Positions 1-9,538 of a stretch of DNA of 64,000 nucleotides are shown here, one piece after another (positions within the stretch are counted from its first letter, which is position 1; each line of letters opens with the position of its first letter). Where the stretch lies: NCBI GenBank assembly GCA_000750105.3, contig JPHH03000001.1, forward strand, positions 372,001 to 436,000, in the 5' to 3' direction. This DNA comes from Tolypocladium sp. Sup5 PDA-1 (taxonomy: Eukaryota; Ascomycota; Sordariomycetes; Hypocreales; Ophiocordycipitaceae). The position numbers and the translations under genes are program-made. The notes below the pieces were generated by a model. That model saw only the letters and a list, made by a program, of their open reading frames with translations. It made no database searches and was not told the origin of the DNA.

Positions 1-92
1 GTTAGCAACTGCCTACTTTGCTCCGGGGGAGGATTCGACGTGTCCCGCCTGGCGACGAGTGTCGCGTGCTGGGTCGGGGGCTCGAGACGTAC

Positions 93-254
93 CGCATTCG
101 CCGAGGCGTACTTCTTTTCCGTGCCGATGATGCCACCGCTTCGCTGGGCAGCGTTCAGAGCGGCCTTGCCTCGGACGACGGTCTCGCGCTCAGAGGCGCC
201 AGGCCCGCGGACCTTGCTGCCGATCTTGGTGACGGTATCCCAGCCCTCAGACAT
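93..254 (-). CDS. mbf1: Multiprotein bridging factor 1, first exon only (partial)
   Basis: The first exon runs down from the ATG at 254-252 and codes for 54 residues beginning [14 protein letters not shown] and containing [13 protein letters not shown] and IGTEKK, the signature of the MBF1 N-terminal domain. A GTACGT donor follows at 92. Positions 1-92 read as intron and include GCTAAC, a possible branch point, at the very edge, so the second exon with the Cro/C1-type helix-turn-helix lies outside the window. MBF1 is a conserved co-activator that bridges TBP and bZIP factors such as Gcn4, and it also acts in ribosome-collision quality control in yeast. The gene is divergent from the VAC1 homologue across a 470-bp gap. 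Identity is strong; the gene is cut by the window edge, not broken. Confidence 0.9.
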
Positions 255-724
255 GTTGGGTGGCTGTGGCGGGGTAGCGGAGCGGTGAAATTGGGTATGA
301 GAGGCGGTCGGTGAACCGGGGGAAACTGCTGCAGCGCACAGTAGGCGTTGGATACCGAATATTTCGCTAGGCGTCCGAATTTGCAGTAGATGCGGTGTTG
401 TGGTAGAGATGTTTTATAGCCGTTGACGGAGGATGTGGCGGGAACTGAGTCAACCGGCGGGACGGAGATAAAAGCCTTCGTGGGCAAGGCGGAACTGTCC
501 TCCTGCATTGCTTACCTAATGGCTTTTCGATCCATTGGGGGGGCAGCAGCTGCCAGCCTCGCTGCCTCCAGCTCCTTACACTGGCACAGCGTCACTTCCG
601 TTTCCTTGCTTCACATTATGTACACCGGCTCCTCGGTGCAGCTCGAGGCGCAGCTCGACCAGCCCCGGTCGTCTCGTTCATTCGAGTTGCTCTAATCGCA
701 CCTCATCCCCCGTCTCTCGCCGTC
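255..724. other. Intergenic, divergent MBF1/VAC1 promoter region
   Basis: 470 bp between two divergently transcribed genes. Reading frames here lack homology and splice structure. I see no RNA gene or recognisable element beyond presumed promoters and 5' leaders. Confidence 0.6.
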
Positions 725-2854
725 ATGTCTGGTCGGAAGCTCGGGGGTGGCCGCATCCTCGGCAGCGGCAAAGGCCTGGCGCCGCCAACCCCCTCGACAG
801 CTCCTCGAGCCAGAGCCAGCAGCCCCTTTGCTCCCTCGGAGAGCACCGTATCTCTCGGCTCGCCTTCGCTGTCGCCGCCTGCGAGTGGGAGCCTGACGGA
901 TTTGGGCCAGGATATTGGCGCGAGCATCAGCGTCGGGGCACAAGCAAAGGGCACCGCGGCGGATGCGACAGGTCTCGTCTGCCCGATTTGCACTGAGGAG
1001 ATGGTAAGTTGCAGCACCCTTCGTGGTGGTGTACAAGCCAATGGCTTGGTTTCTAACGGGAGTAGGTGACGTTGTTACAACTGAATCGGCACATTGACGA
1101 CATGCACCAAGAGCTACCCGTGGAGGAACAGGACGAGGTCAACACATGGTTTGACAAGCAGGTTCTCAAAGCCAAGCGCTTCCAGCCTCTATCGTTGATC
1201 AACCAGAAGCTTCGAGGACTGGAAGTGTTCGAGTCCAACGAGTCGGTTCCCATCCCCGCCCAAGTCATGGCGCCCGGCAAGCTCAGCCTCGACGGCCCCA
1301 TCGACCCAGAAGAACTCATAACACGAAGCCACTGGCAACGGCCATCGGGGTACGACGCATGTACGGACCCTACCTGCGGCAAAGGCCTCGGCCCCATAAA
1401 TGGCAACATCAACTGCAGAAAATGCGGGAGACTGTTTTGCGAGGAGCATACCATGTACCAGATGAAGCTGAGCCGGAGCGCAAACCACGAACCAGTCCGC
1501 GGCTACTGGGCCAGAGTCTGCGAGACGTGCTACAAGTCTAGGGACGGCTATAATGACCACACGGGCGTATCCATCGACCATATGGGCATGTTTGCTGATG
1601 TAAGACGAAGAAAGGTTGAGCGACGGAACCTGGAGGTGTCGAGGCTGGAGAAGCGGTTGACCAAGCTGACGAGGTTACTGGCGAACCCCCCGGAAAACAT
1701 GACTGCGTCAAACGGGTCTCTGCTAGCCCCAGTGTCGTCTCTGATGGGACACAAGGACACGCGAAAGCTTCTGGAGCAGTCCGTCGTGACATGGGAGGAA
1801 GACGAATCCGTGGCCATGTGCCCATTCTGCCAACAAGAGTTTGGATCTTGGACGTTTAGGCGACACCACTGCCGCATATGCGGCCGGGTGGTATGCGCGG
1901 ACCCTCAAACGGGCTGTTCATCAGAAGTGAGCTTGAACATTAGCAGCTGTGGGTATCCCTCTCTCGTGGAGGTTTTCATCACAGAACTAACGCCTACCAG
2001 CGACGAGTCAATCCGCCGAGAAGATCCAGGCCAATGGGGGATCCGGCCAGCTCAGCGTCGATATCAGAATGTGCAGGGAATGCAACCACACCATCTTCTC
2101 GAGCCGCGACTTCACCTCATCCCTGCTGCACAAGCCCCCTGACCAGAAAGCCTACGAGACCCTTCGCCAATTCGAACGCGGAATACGCCAGCTACTGCCT
2201 TCGTTTCACCGCGTCCTTTTAGCCCTGCAAGCCGAGAAGCTGAGCAACGGGGAAATCGACTTGTCCAAGCCTCCGCCCACGCGGGCGCAGATCCAGGAGG
2301 CTGGCAAAATACGAAAGCGGCTCATAGACAGCTTCGGCAAGTACGGGACGGCCGCGAAAAGGATGCGTGATTTAAAGTCGGATAACCCGGCGCAGCAGAG
2401 GTTGCAGCAGGCGGTATACACGTATGCCAGCGGCTTCCTGCATACCAACATGCTGCCGCTCAAGAGCCTGCCACAAATGCTACGGACGCGGTCCACGGCA
2501 TCGTCCTCGTCCCGCTTCCTATCCACGCCGACGCAGTCTACTTCCAGCCTACGACACACGGAACTAGCAGGGTCCGACGCCGGATCGCAAGCTCCGAGCG
2601 AGGCGAGCACAGTGGTCAGCCAGCTGGAGTCCGAGGAGAAGGACGTCAAGGAGCGGCTCGCGGTGCTGGAGGAGCAGAAGTTCATGGTGGAAGACATGAT
2701 TAGGATGGCCACCGGTGCGCGGCGCTTCGAAGAGGTGAGCGCCCTGTCGAGGAACGTTGACGAACTCGAGGGCGAGATCCGGGACCTGAGGAAGAAGGTT
2801 GGGGATGTGGAGGCGAGGTGGGAGGGCGTGTACCGCGACGGTGCGCAGGCCTAG
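725..2854 (+). CDS. vac1: PEP7/VAC1-like FYVE and C2H2 zinc-finger endosomal Rab effector
   Basis: Three exons, 725-1003, 1066-1948 and 2001-2854, give 671 aa; the phases are consistent and both introns have CTAAC branch points. A C2H2 finger (CPICTEEM, then NRHIDDMH) spans exons 1 and 2 near residue 90. FYVE-like zinc clusters follow near 190-225 (CTDPTCGKG to CRKCGRLFCEEH) and near 345-420 (CPFCQQEFGSWTFRRHHCR, ICGRVVC, then MCRECN in exon 3). The C-terminal 75 residues form a charged coiled coil resembling Rabenosyn/VAC1 Rab-binding helices. Family knowledge: PEP7 binds PI3P and the Rab5-type GTPase Vps21 and acts with Vps45 and Pep12 in Golgi-to-endosome fusion. The donor at 1949 (GTGGGT) was chosen because it alone keeps phase with the acceptor at 2000; a GTGAGC donor at 1927 would break the frame. 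Confidence 0.88.
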
Positions 2855-3399
2855 GCGTATCAAATCCTAGGCACGCCCGTGGCTTCATTTGCGACGATTG
2901 GCATTATTTGCATTGCATGGCGTTGGACGGGGATCACAGCACGAACAGCCTTGGTAGAGTTGGCGACGCCGTCGTCATCAGGACGTGCGGCTACGTTTGA
3001 AGCTAGCCGGGTTAGCATCTAGCACAACCACATGAATCATGGCAAGAGCATGGCATTTAAATGACGGACTGCTTGATATTCAGACACTCGTGATAACTCC
3101 AGACACGAACAATAGATATATGCATCCCCTGAGAACCCACACGCCAACGTCCGCTCCAGACAAGTTCGGAACAAGACGTGCCATCCACAAAATGCATGCC
3201 AAAATAACCCAGACGCCAGTCCTCCCCTCAGAGGACGAGAGCATGCTATATACATCAACGTATAGCCTGAAGAAAATATATCAAAGAGTACCACCCGCCA
3301 AAACTCACAATGGGTGTGCACAACCGAAAAAGGGGGTATTAAAGCAAGGGCAGGCATTAACCTCAGCAACGCCGCGGCGAACAAGGCGTGGAGTCGTTA
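2855..3399. other. Intergenic between convergent VAC1 and MBP1
   Basis: 545 bp holding the 3' ends of two convergent genes. No further gene is supported. Confidence 0.6.
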
Positions 3400-5966
3400 C
3401 TAGTGAACCACGCCCTCCACGCCGCCGAGAAACCTCCTTACTCGCCCAATATCGAGCTCATCTCGCTCGCTCTCCACAGCTTTCAGGAGGCCGTCCACTA
3501 CGGCATCCACATCGCCCTCTTGCACTCCTGTGCATAGGGCCACAACGCGACGGTACTTGATTTCGACGTCGCGACTTCGGCCCTTGAGCGCCTGGACCAT
3601 TTTGCGGGTGACCTCGCGGCGTCCCTCAATGGCACGGATGCGGGCGCGCAAAACAGCCGCAGAGGGCAGCATTCCTTCGCTCCCGAATCCGCCACCAGCG
3701 GCGGAAGACTCCTCAGCAGCCTCGAGCATGGCCGAAAGCTCCGTCTCCCACGATGATGAAGGGTTGGGTTGCGATGATCTGGATTGCTCGTTCATCAGGC
3801 GAATCTGCTCGTCTTCACGCGCGTGTGCGAGATTAGAGACCTTTTGACGGGCGAGTTGCTGCTTTTTGAGGGTGGCGGTGAGATGCTCGAGGTTGCGGCG
3901 GGCCTCGCCGAGCTGAGTAGACGTGGTCCGAAGTGTGGCGTGGAGGGTATCTAGGGAGGTCTGCTTGGACTTGATCTCCTGCTGGAAGGTGGTTCCCGTT
4001 TCATTCAGCAGATGTGTGATTGCTAGGGTTTGTCAGCATGCCAGAACAAATCATCAAGCTGAAAGGAACTCAACTCACAGGCTATGATTTCGTCACTGCT
4101 TTCCCGAGTGCGCTGGCTAGATCCAGGAGCACCGCTCTTCTCGGCCGTGGCATCGCCGTTGGTCTTCTCTTCTGAATTCTCGCCTCCAATGCCAAAGTCC
4201 ATTGGTCGCAGGCCGACGCGGTTGGCGATGTTGGGATCCGCCCCGACTTCCAGAAGCTGCGATATAATGCTTCGGTTTCCAATCCGAGCCGCGATATTCA
4301 GGGCCGTGTCGCCCGAGCTGTCTTGAGCGTTGACAATTTCGCACATGAAGCGTGCAATACCCATCTTGGGGATTACGGACTGCGAGCTGCTCGGCACGTG
4401 GCCATTGTTCTGCACGTTTTGGCCAGTAGGAACACTGCCCTGTCGAACTACCCATTCGAGCAGGCTTTCGAGGTAGTATCGGCTGGCCGCATTGCGTCCC
4501 TTGACGGCACTGGTGACGGCAATATGATGCAGTACGGTGCGCCCCTTATGATCACGGGCTTCGATCGACGCGCCGAGAACTTCAAGCAGGTCCGGGAACG
4601 ATCCCTGGTCCATGGAGTTGGTGACTAGGCAGGCACGCATCAAGGCGGTTTCGCCCGAGGCGTTGACACGGTACGGAGATGCGCCGGCGCCGATGAGTGC
4701 ACGAAGAAGAGGCATTCGCGCGAGGGTCGCTGCCCAGTGGAGAGCGGTGTGGCTTTGGGGGTCGATGGGCATGTCGAGCTCGGCAGGCGTAAAAGTCCGG
4801 AGCATGTCATGCTTGGATGTATCGGTCGCTGTCGCATCCATAAAGAGGCCCATGAGCATGCTGCGCTTCGTTTCCACGTCGGGCGACATCTCGTAGGGCA
4901 GCGGGGGAAGGGGGCCGTTGCCTTCATCGCATGGGGTGCGGTCGTGGATGGCGCTCTGGGTGTAGATGAACGATTCGTTGGGCTCCGTGGGGGAGCCAGG
5001 GAACGTCGTGGCGTACACGTCCATGTTCTGGGGATATCCTCCAAAGCTGTCAGCTGGCGTCATGGTAACTCGCTGTCGCTTTCGGGGAGGCTCGTTGTCA
5101 GCCACGACATGGCCGCCGTTTTGCTGCTGGGTCGAGTATGCCGAATCAACTTGCTGGCCGTAGTCGGAGGCGTAGCTCTGCTGAGAGTTGCCAGGGAATT
5201 CGTCGCCATTCTGCATCGACGGTTGTCGGCTGAAGCTGGGTGCTCGTGTCGGCCCGTTACGGCTCCTGGGACCTGGGGAATCGAAGCGAGCCTTGCTGAT
5301 GGCGGCGACGGCGTGAGAAGCGGTGCTGGAAATGTTCTTAAAAAAAGTTCCCGACAAGCCGTTCGGTCTGCCGTCGACGCTGGAGTTGTACATGCGCTTG
5401 CGCTGAGCGGCCATGGCTTGCTCCTTGGTCGGGGTGTTGAAGTCTCCCCTGCCGGCGATGCCACCGTCCTGGCCCATGTCGTAGGTCAACAAGGGCCGCA
5501 GCAGTTCCTCGACGCCATACTGGCGGCAGACCTCGACTCCGCGCTCAAACTTGATCCAAGTGCCCTGGTACTTGCCATAGCCGCCCTGGACCTTTTCGTG
5601 CTCGCCGGTCTGGATCTCCTTCTCGAGTATCTTGGTGCGTTTGCCCTTGTCGACACCGGCAACTTTTAGGATCTGGGTGGCATTGAGCCACGAGTCCTGG
5701 CGGCGGCGCATGACAGCGACGTTGTTGACTTCCATTTCGTAAACGTCAACACCGGAGTACGAGGCCTTTATGCAGACAAGTCTGTCAGCGGTTTGGTGGT
5801 CTTGTGCTGCGGTGAGTAAGTCATCCGGGTTCGGGACACGTACCGAGTAGATCTGCGGCCCGTCTGCGGCGCCATTATAGCCCTGGTGGAACGAGGCCGA
5901 GTGCCTCGGCTGTGATTGTTGGCTCATGGAGAAGGACTGCTGCGAAGACTGCGATGCGGAAGGCAT
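3400..5966 (-). CDS. mbp1: MBP1-type APSES and ankyrin transcription factor (MBF subunit)
   Basis: Exons 5966-5844, 5765-4079 and 4022-3400 encode 810 aa. The start is the ATG at 5966 (MPSASQSSQQSFSMSQQS), because an upstream in-frame start would need a TTG. The APSES/KilA-N DNA-binding domain covers about residues 42-130 (ASYSGVDVYEMEV, RRRQDSWLNATQILKVAGV, GYGKYQGTWIKFERG). A disordered linker leads to Swi6-type ankyrin repeats at about 370-560 (TALHWAATLARMPLLRALI, DTALNIAARIGNRSIISQLL). The C-terminal ~190 residues are helical and charged, fitting the MBP1/SWI6 dimerisation region. Family knowledge: MBF binds ACGCGT boxes and drives G1/S genes. The first intron is 78 nt with no stop in frame, so unspliced reading adds 26 residues at the edge of the APSES domain; splicing restores the usual IYS-to-SYSGV join. 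Confidence 0.92.
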
Positions 5967-7153
5967 CTCGCGGGCCTGGGGTGCGAAGGCGTGGGGGGGA
6001 GGTTTGGAAGGCGAGGCACCCAAGGAATGGGCGCTTGGAAGCGCGGTTGCAGCCGCGGCAATGTGGGCGATGCACGAGACTCGGGTCCTGGCTTGGCGAT
6101 CGGACCAAGTCGAACCTCATGCGCGTGCGGGATGCAGCGCAATAGGCGGCCGCACGTTTCTCTTGTCCGTGTCGCTGGCGGTGGTGGAGGTGCTGGAGTT
6201 GGTAGTCCGTAGTCCGTAGAGGCAGAGCTGCTGGTGAAGGGAAGAAATGGCGGAGGAAGTGGGTTGCAGGGGAGTCAAGTAAGCGTCGGGTCGGTGCCGC
6301 CTCTGGCAAACGAGGGGAGGGGGTGACGGGAGGCGAGCGAAGCACAAAAGTCAATGGAAGGCGCCTCCGCTCTGCTAGCATGAGCAGCTGTAAAGCACAA
6401 CCAGCAAGCAGCTGTACAACTGAAAGTTTGTTGTACAATTGGAGGCAAGCAATGCCAGCCACCGAATCTTGTTCCCGCCGAGAATACAACGACGAGGGCA
6501 GATCGCTCAGCGACGGGCAAAAGCAACAGAGATGACACGCAGCTCCCCGGTGAACGGCGTGGGGCGCAACGAGGGCGGCTGTACGGAGGACATGTAAATC
6601 AGACATGCGCCTGCGGGACGATGCGATGCAATGTGGTAGTGCTGAGGCGCGTGGTGGAATGTCCCAATTCAATTAATCGAGACGTGTCGGTTTCGTGATT
6701 TCTTCGTGTCAGGTCGTGTCGCGCGCGACCGTGGAGGGGCCTGGTCTCCTTCAGTGGTTCACCGCGGTGGGGTCGCGTTTAAGTGCGTGCACAAGCCCGG
6801 CTGCACATCATTCATTCCAGTGGGAGCTCCGGCCAATGGCTTTTCGTTCGTTCAGTGGTCAGCGCATTCGGAGCAAGGTGTTCTGAGTGAGTTGTGGAAA
6901 AAGCAATGATTCTGTTCTCGCAGAAGGGCATCTTGCAGCTGAGGCAGGGGGACCGCGTCATCCTTGATCAGCTCCCATTGCCGAAGTTTGGCCGGCCAAG
7001 TTTCAGACAGCTCTCCACAGTCCACAGCTCGTCTGGGAATTATCCGTGATCCGTTTCAAACCCATCTAATCGGCATGTCAATGGTCAAAATCGACGTGAT
7101 GGAACTCTGAGCTTGTCTACAGTCCCCGTTTCCTTCCCTCCTCGACCGCCGTG
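5967..7153. other. Intergenic, divergent MBP1/LYR-protein promoter region
   Basis: About 1.2 kb upstream of both the MBP1 gene and the LYR-motif gene. Short frames on both strands show no family features. I see nothing else beyond presumed promoters and 5' leaders. Confidence 0.55.
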
Positions 7154-8311
7154 ATGCCTGTGCCGGCATATCCTCTCCCGTCCTCTCTCCCACCTCTCCA
7201 TCTCTACCGCCATCTCCTGCGCGAGTCCTCATACCTGCCTCCTGCCTTCCGAGCGACCATCGCCCTGACCATTCGCGACCGATTTCATCGAAACCGCAAG
7301 CATGACACTCGTGCCAAGGCGCATCTCTCCAGAGCGCTGTCCGCCCTGCGGAGCCTCCGAGCTGCCAACAGCGGAGACAAGAATACGATGGCAGGGTTGA
7401 TCTCCAAAGGTTTCGCGAGAACCGGCAGTCGGAGGCGAGAACTCATGGCCCAATTCGTCAAGCCACAAGGACCCAACGACTCGCAAGCCTTGGAGGCGCT
7501 CTTGGACAAAGCAGGAGCGGGCAAGCAGCCTTCTGCCACGACCAACGGCGCAACGGGTTCCGTGGCTGGTGGGACGGCGTCCGATACCGTGCAAGGCTCC
7601 AAGAGGCTCAAAAACGTCTTCTTCCAAAAATGGGATCAGCCCAAACTGCTTCAGATCCTCCAATCCCAAAAACAGCACCAAAAGGACACAAAAGGCACAA
7701 CCAGCTGGCCGGGCACCGCGATCAGGGGCACCGACCAGGACCAGTTCGTTCCGAAACTAAACATCTGGGGAAACCCGCCGGTCGAAAGCCTTATCCGGGC
7801 AAAGCGAGCCCACTGGTGGAGACGAAGTGCCGACAAGATTATGCCGCCTTTGGGCAAGGGCGAATGGGACTTGTTGGGCCGGCTGGGCAGCGGTGCCCAG
7901 GACGGAGAGGAGTGGGCCATCCCCGAGAGACGACATTCCGCAAAGCCCCTTCTTGCGCAGGACGACGGCTCACTGCGTACTTTGGACTGGGAGGGCTACG
8001 CTACAAATCCGGCAGCCGTGGTTGAAAGGGAACAGTCTCGTTCTCGGCAACGACGCTCAGGGCGCAAGGACACAGGACCGTACGGCGGTAGAGAACGCAG
8101 CCAAGCCGTATCGCCCAGGTGGTTCCGAAGGGCGTACAACAGGACGTGGCAGCTGACGCCGAGCATGAGCCAGGACCCGAATACTCTTCGCTACTCCTTC
8201 GCTTGGGGTACGGCGCAATCGAAACTGCCGGCCGCAACAAAGGCACAGCTGGAGATTTTTGAGGGTGTGGACAAAAGAGGCCACAAGCTGGACAAGGGTC
8301 CGGCGTCTTGA
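7154..8311 (+). CDS. LYR-motif protein, long fungal type (Complex 1 LYR-like)
   Basis: Single exon, 385 aa from the ATG at 7154. Residues 15-26 read LHLYRHLLRESS, an LYR tripeptide in a short helix, followed by FRATIALTIRDRFHRNRK, which resembles the basic second helix of LYR proteins. LYR family members are mostly mitochondrial and bind acyl-carrier protein and the ISCU/NFS1 machinery, helping respiratory complex assembly or Fe-S transfer. Unlike the usual 80-150 aa members, this one carries about 280 further residues rich in basic and Trp motifs (for example RAKRAHWWRRSADKIMPPL). Such long forms occur in filamentous fungi and I know no established function for the tail. The gene ends 57 bp from the stop of the convergent acetyltransferase gene. 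LYR assignment is fairly sure; the specific role is not known. Confidence 0.72.
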   Translation: MPVPAYPLPSSLPPLHLYRHLLRESSYLPPAFRATIALTIRDRFHRNRKHDTRAKAHLSRALSALRSLRAANSGDKNTMAGLISKGFARTGSRRRELMAQFVKPQGPNDSQALEALLDKAGAGKQPSATTNGATGSVAGGTASDTVQGSKRLKNVFFQKWDQPKLLQILQSQKQHQKDTKGTTSWPGTAIRGTDQDQFVPKLNIWGNPPVESLIRAKRAHWWRRSADKIMPPLGKGEWDLLGRLGSGAQDGEEWAIPERRHSAKPLLAQDDGSLRTLDWEGYATNPAAVVEREQSRSRQRRSGRKDTGPYGGRERSQAVSPRWFRRAYNRTWQLTPSMSQDPNTLRYSFAWGTAQSKLPAATKAQLEIFEGVDKRGHKLDKGPAS

Positions 8312-8368
8312 AACTTTTGACTCGCATCTATACCGCCCCTTTGGGCTACCTGCAACATCTGCGGCCGT

Positions 8369-8979
8369 CTAGTCCAGGAGATGAGCCAGCTTCTCCAGCC
8401 CCGGGCCATCAACGCGCATCCCCACCCACTCGTCCAACGCCTTGGCCCCGATGCTCTCATAGAACTTGATGCTCGGCTCGTTCCACTTTAGAACAACCCA
8501 CTCCAGACGGCCACCCTTCATGGCGACGACCTGCTTGGCCAGCTCGACGATCAGGCGCTTGCCATAGCCCTTGCCTCTCGCCGAGGGCTGGACAAAGAGG
8601 TCCTCGAGGTAGACGCCCGGTCTGGATCGCCAGGTGCTGTAGTTGTAAAAGTACAGCGCCATGCCGACCGCCTTTCCCTCTGGCGTGAAGAGGAGCAGGC
8701 AACGCGCGGGGCGGGTCGGCGATATTGGCTCGGTGTTGGGGACGGTCGCCGAGTCGGCGGTGTCGGTGGAGGGCGCAAAGGCAATGGTATTCTGTATCGT
8801 TTCTACGGTCGCTTCGACGGCGTCGGGCTCCTTCTCATAGTCGGCGAGCGCTTGGATGAGCTCCAAGATCGCCGGGGCGTCTGTGCGCGGGTCAGTCGCA
8901 TGGAACGGGGAGGTCGGATTGCTGGAGGGTTCGTACCTTCGCGGCGGGCGTGCCGGACAGTCGCGTCGGAGGAAGCCAT
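8369..8979 (-). CDS. GNAT N-acetyltransferase, diamine acetyltransferase-like
   Basis: Two exons, 8979-8937 and 8880-8369, encode 184 aa; the 56-nt intron ends ACTGACCCGCGCACAG. The protein opens MASSDATVRHARREDAPAIL and continues LIQALADYEKEPDAVEAT, matching the spermidine/spermine acetyltransferase (SAT) subgroup of GNATs. The acetyl-CoA-binding motif A is clear (VYLEDLFVQPSARGKGYGKR), and motif B follows (RLEWVVLKWNEPSIKFYESI). An insertion rich in Ser/Thr/Pro at about residues 45-70 lengthens the usual ~165 aa fold. The likely reaction is acetylation of a polyamine, thialysine or related small amine with acetyl-CoA in the cytosol; the substrate cannot be read from the sequence. Tail-to-tail with the LYR gene. 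Confidence 0.88.
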
Positions 8980-9538
8980 TGTGTATGGGTGGTAGGAGCC
9001 TTGGCGAAGAGATTGATATGCCCCTTTATTCGGAACCGAGGAATTGGCGCAATTAGGAGGGATGGAGCGCCTTTATAGAGGATGGTGAAGACTCTTGACG
9101 CTCTTGGCCGAGTTGTACGACACTGGATCGTGGGGCAGTCCCAGGTGAAGGGCGCGCAGAGGGTCCATGGCGGGGTCGAGTGGTGGGGCATGTGTCGCTC
9201 CTGCTGGGTTAGGTTGGGTGGCTTGGGTGGATGCAGGGGCAAAGCGGTTGCCACGAGTCGTTGACCTACCCTGCACCTCTTGCGTGATCGAAGCATCGGA
9301 TTGGCTTCCGCGTGACCACGGCTTGTTGACTGCATATCCTTGTGTACAGTAACTCGCCAGAGAGTCAACAGCCTGTTTTTGAGTCCGACCACACTCTACA
9401 ACATGCTCCGGGGCTTGTCGAGCACCATTCGAACCGCTCGCTCAATTTCTGGGCCAGGTGCGTACGTACCAGCAACGACACGCCATAGACTCGTACGAAG
9501 TAGAAAGCCAATATGTGACACTACTCTATTGCGGTTAT
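8980..9538. other. Intergenic upstream of the GNAT gene
   Basis: 559 bp between the acetyltransferase start and the HET gene stop, both on the minus strand. No supported gene or repeat. Confidence 0.55.

Noticed and set aside
1927..2000. GTGAGC at 1927 as the VAC1 intron 2 donor
   Set aside because: It would leave exon 3 out of frame with the conserved MCRECN block; the GTGGGT donor at 1949 restores phase.
9400..9440. tRNA-like GGTTCGAA string on the minus strand
   Set aside because: The T-stem bases do not pair and no acceptor or anticodon arm can be drawn.
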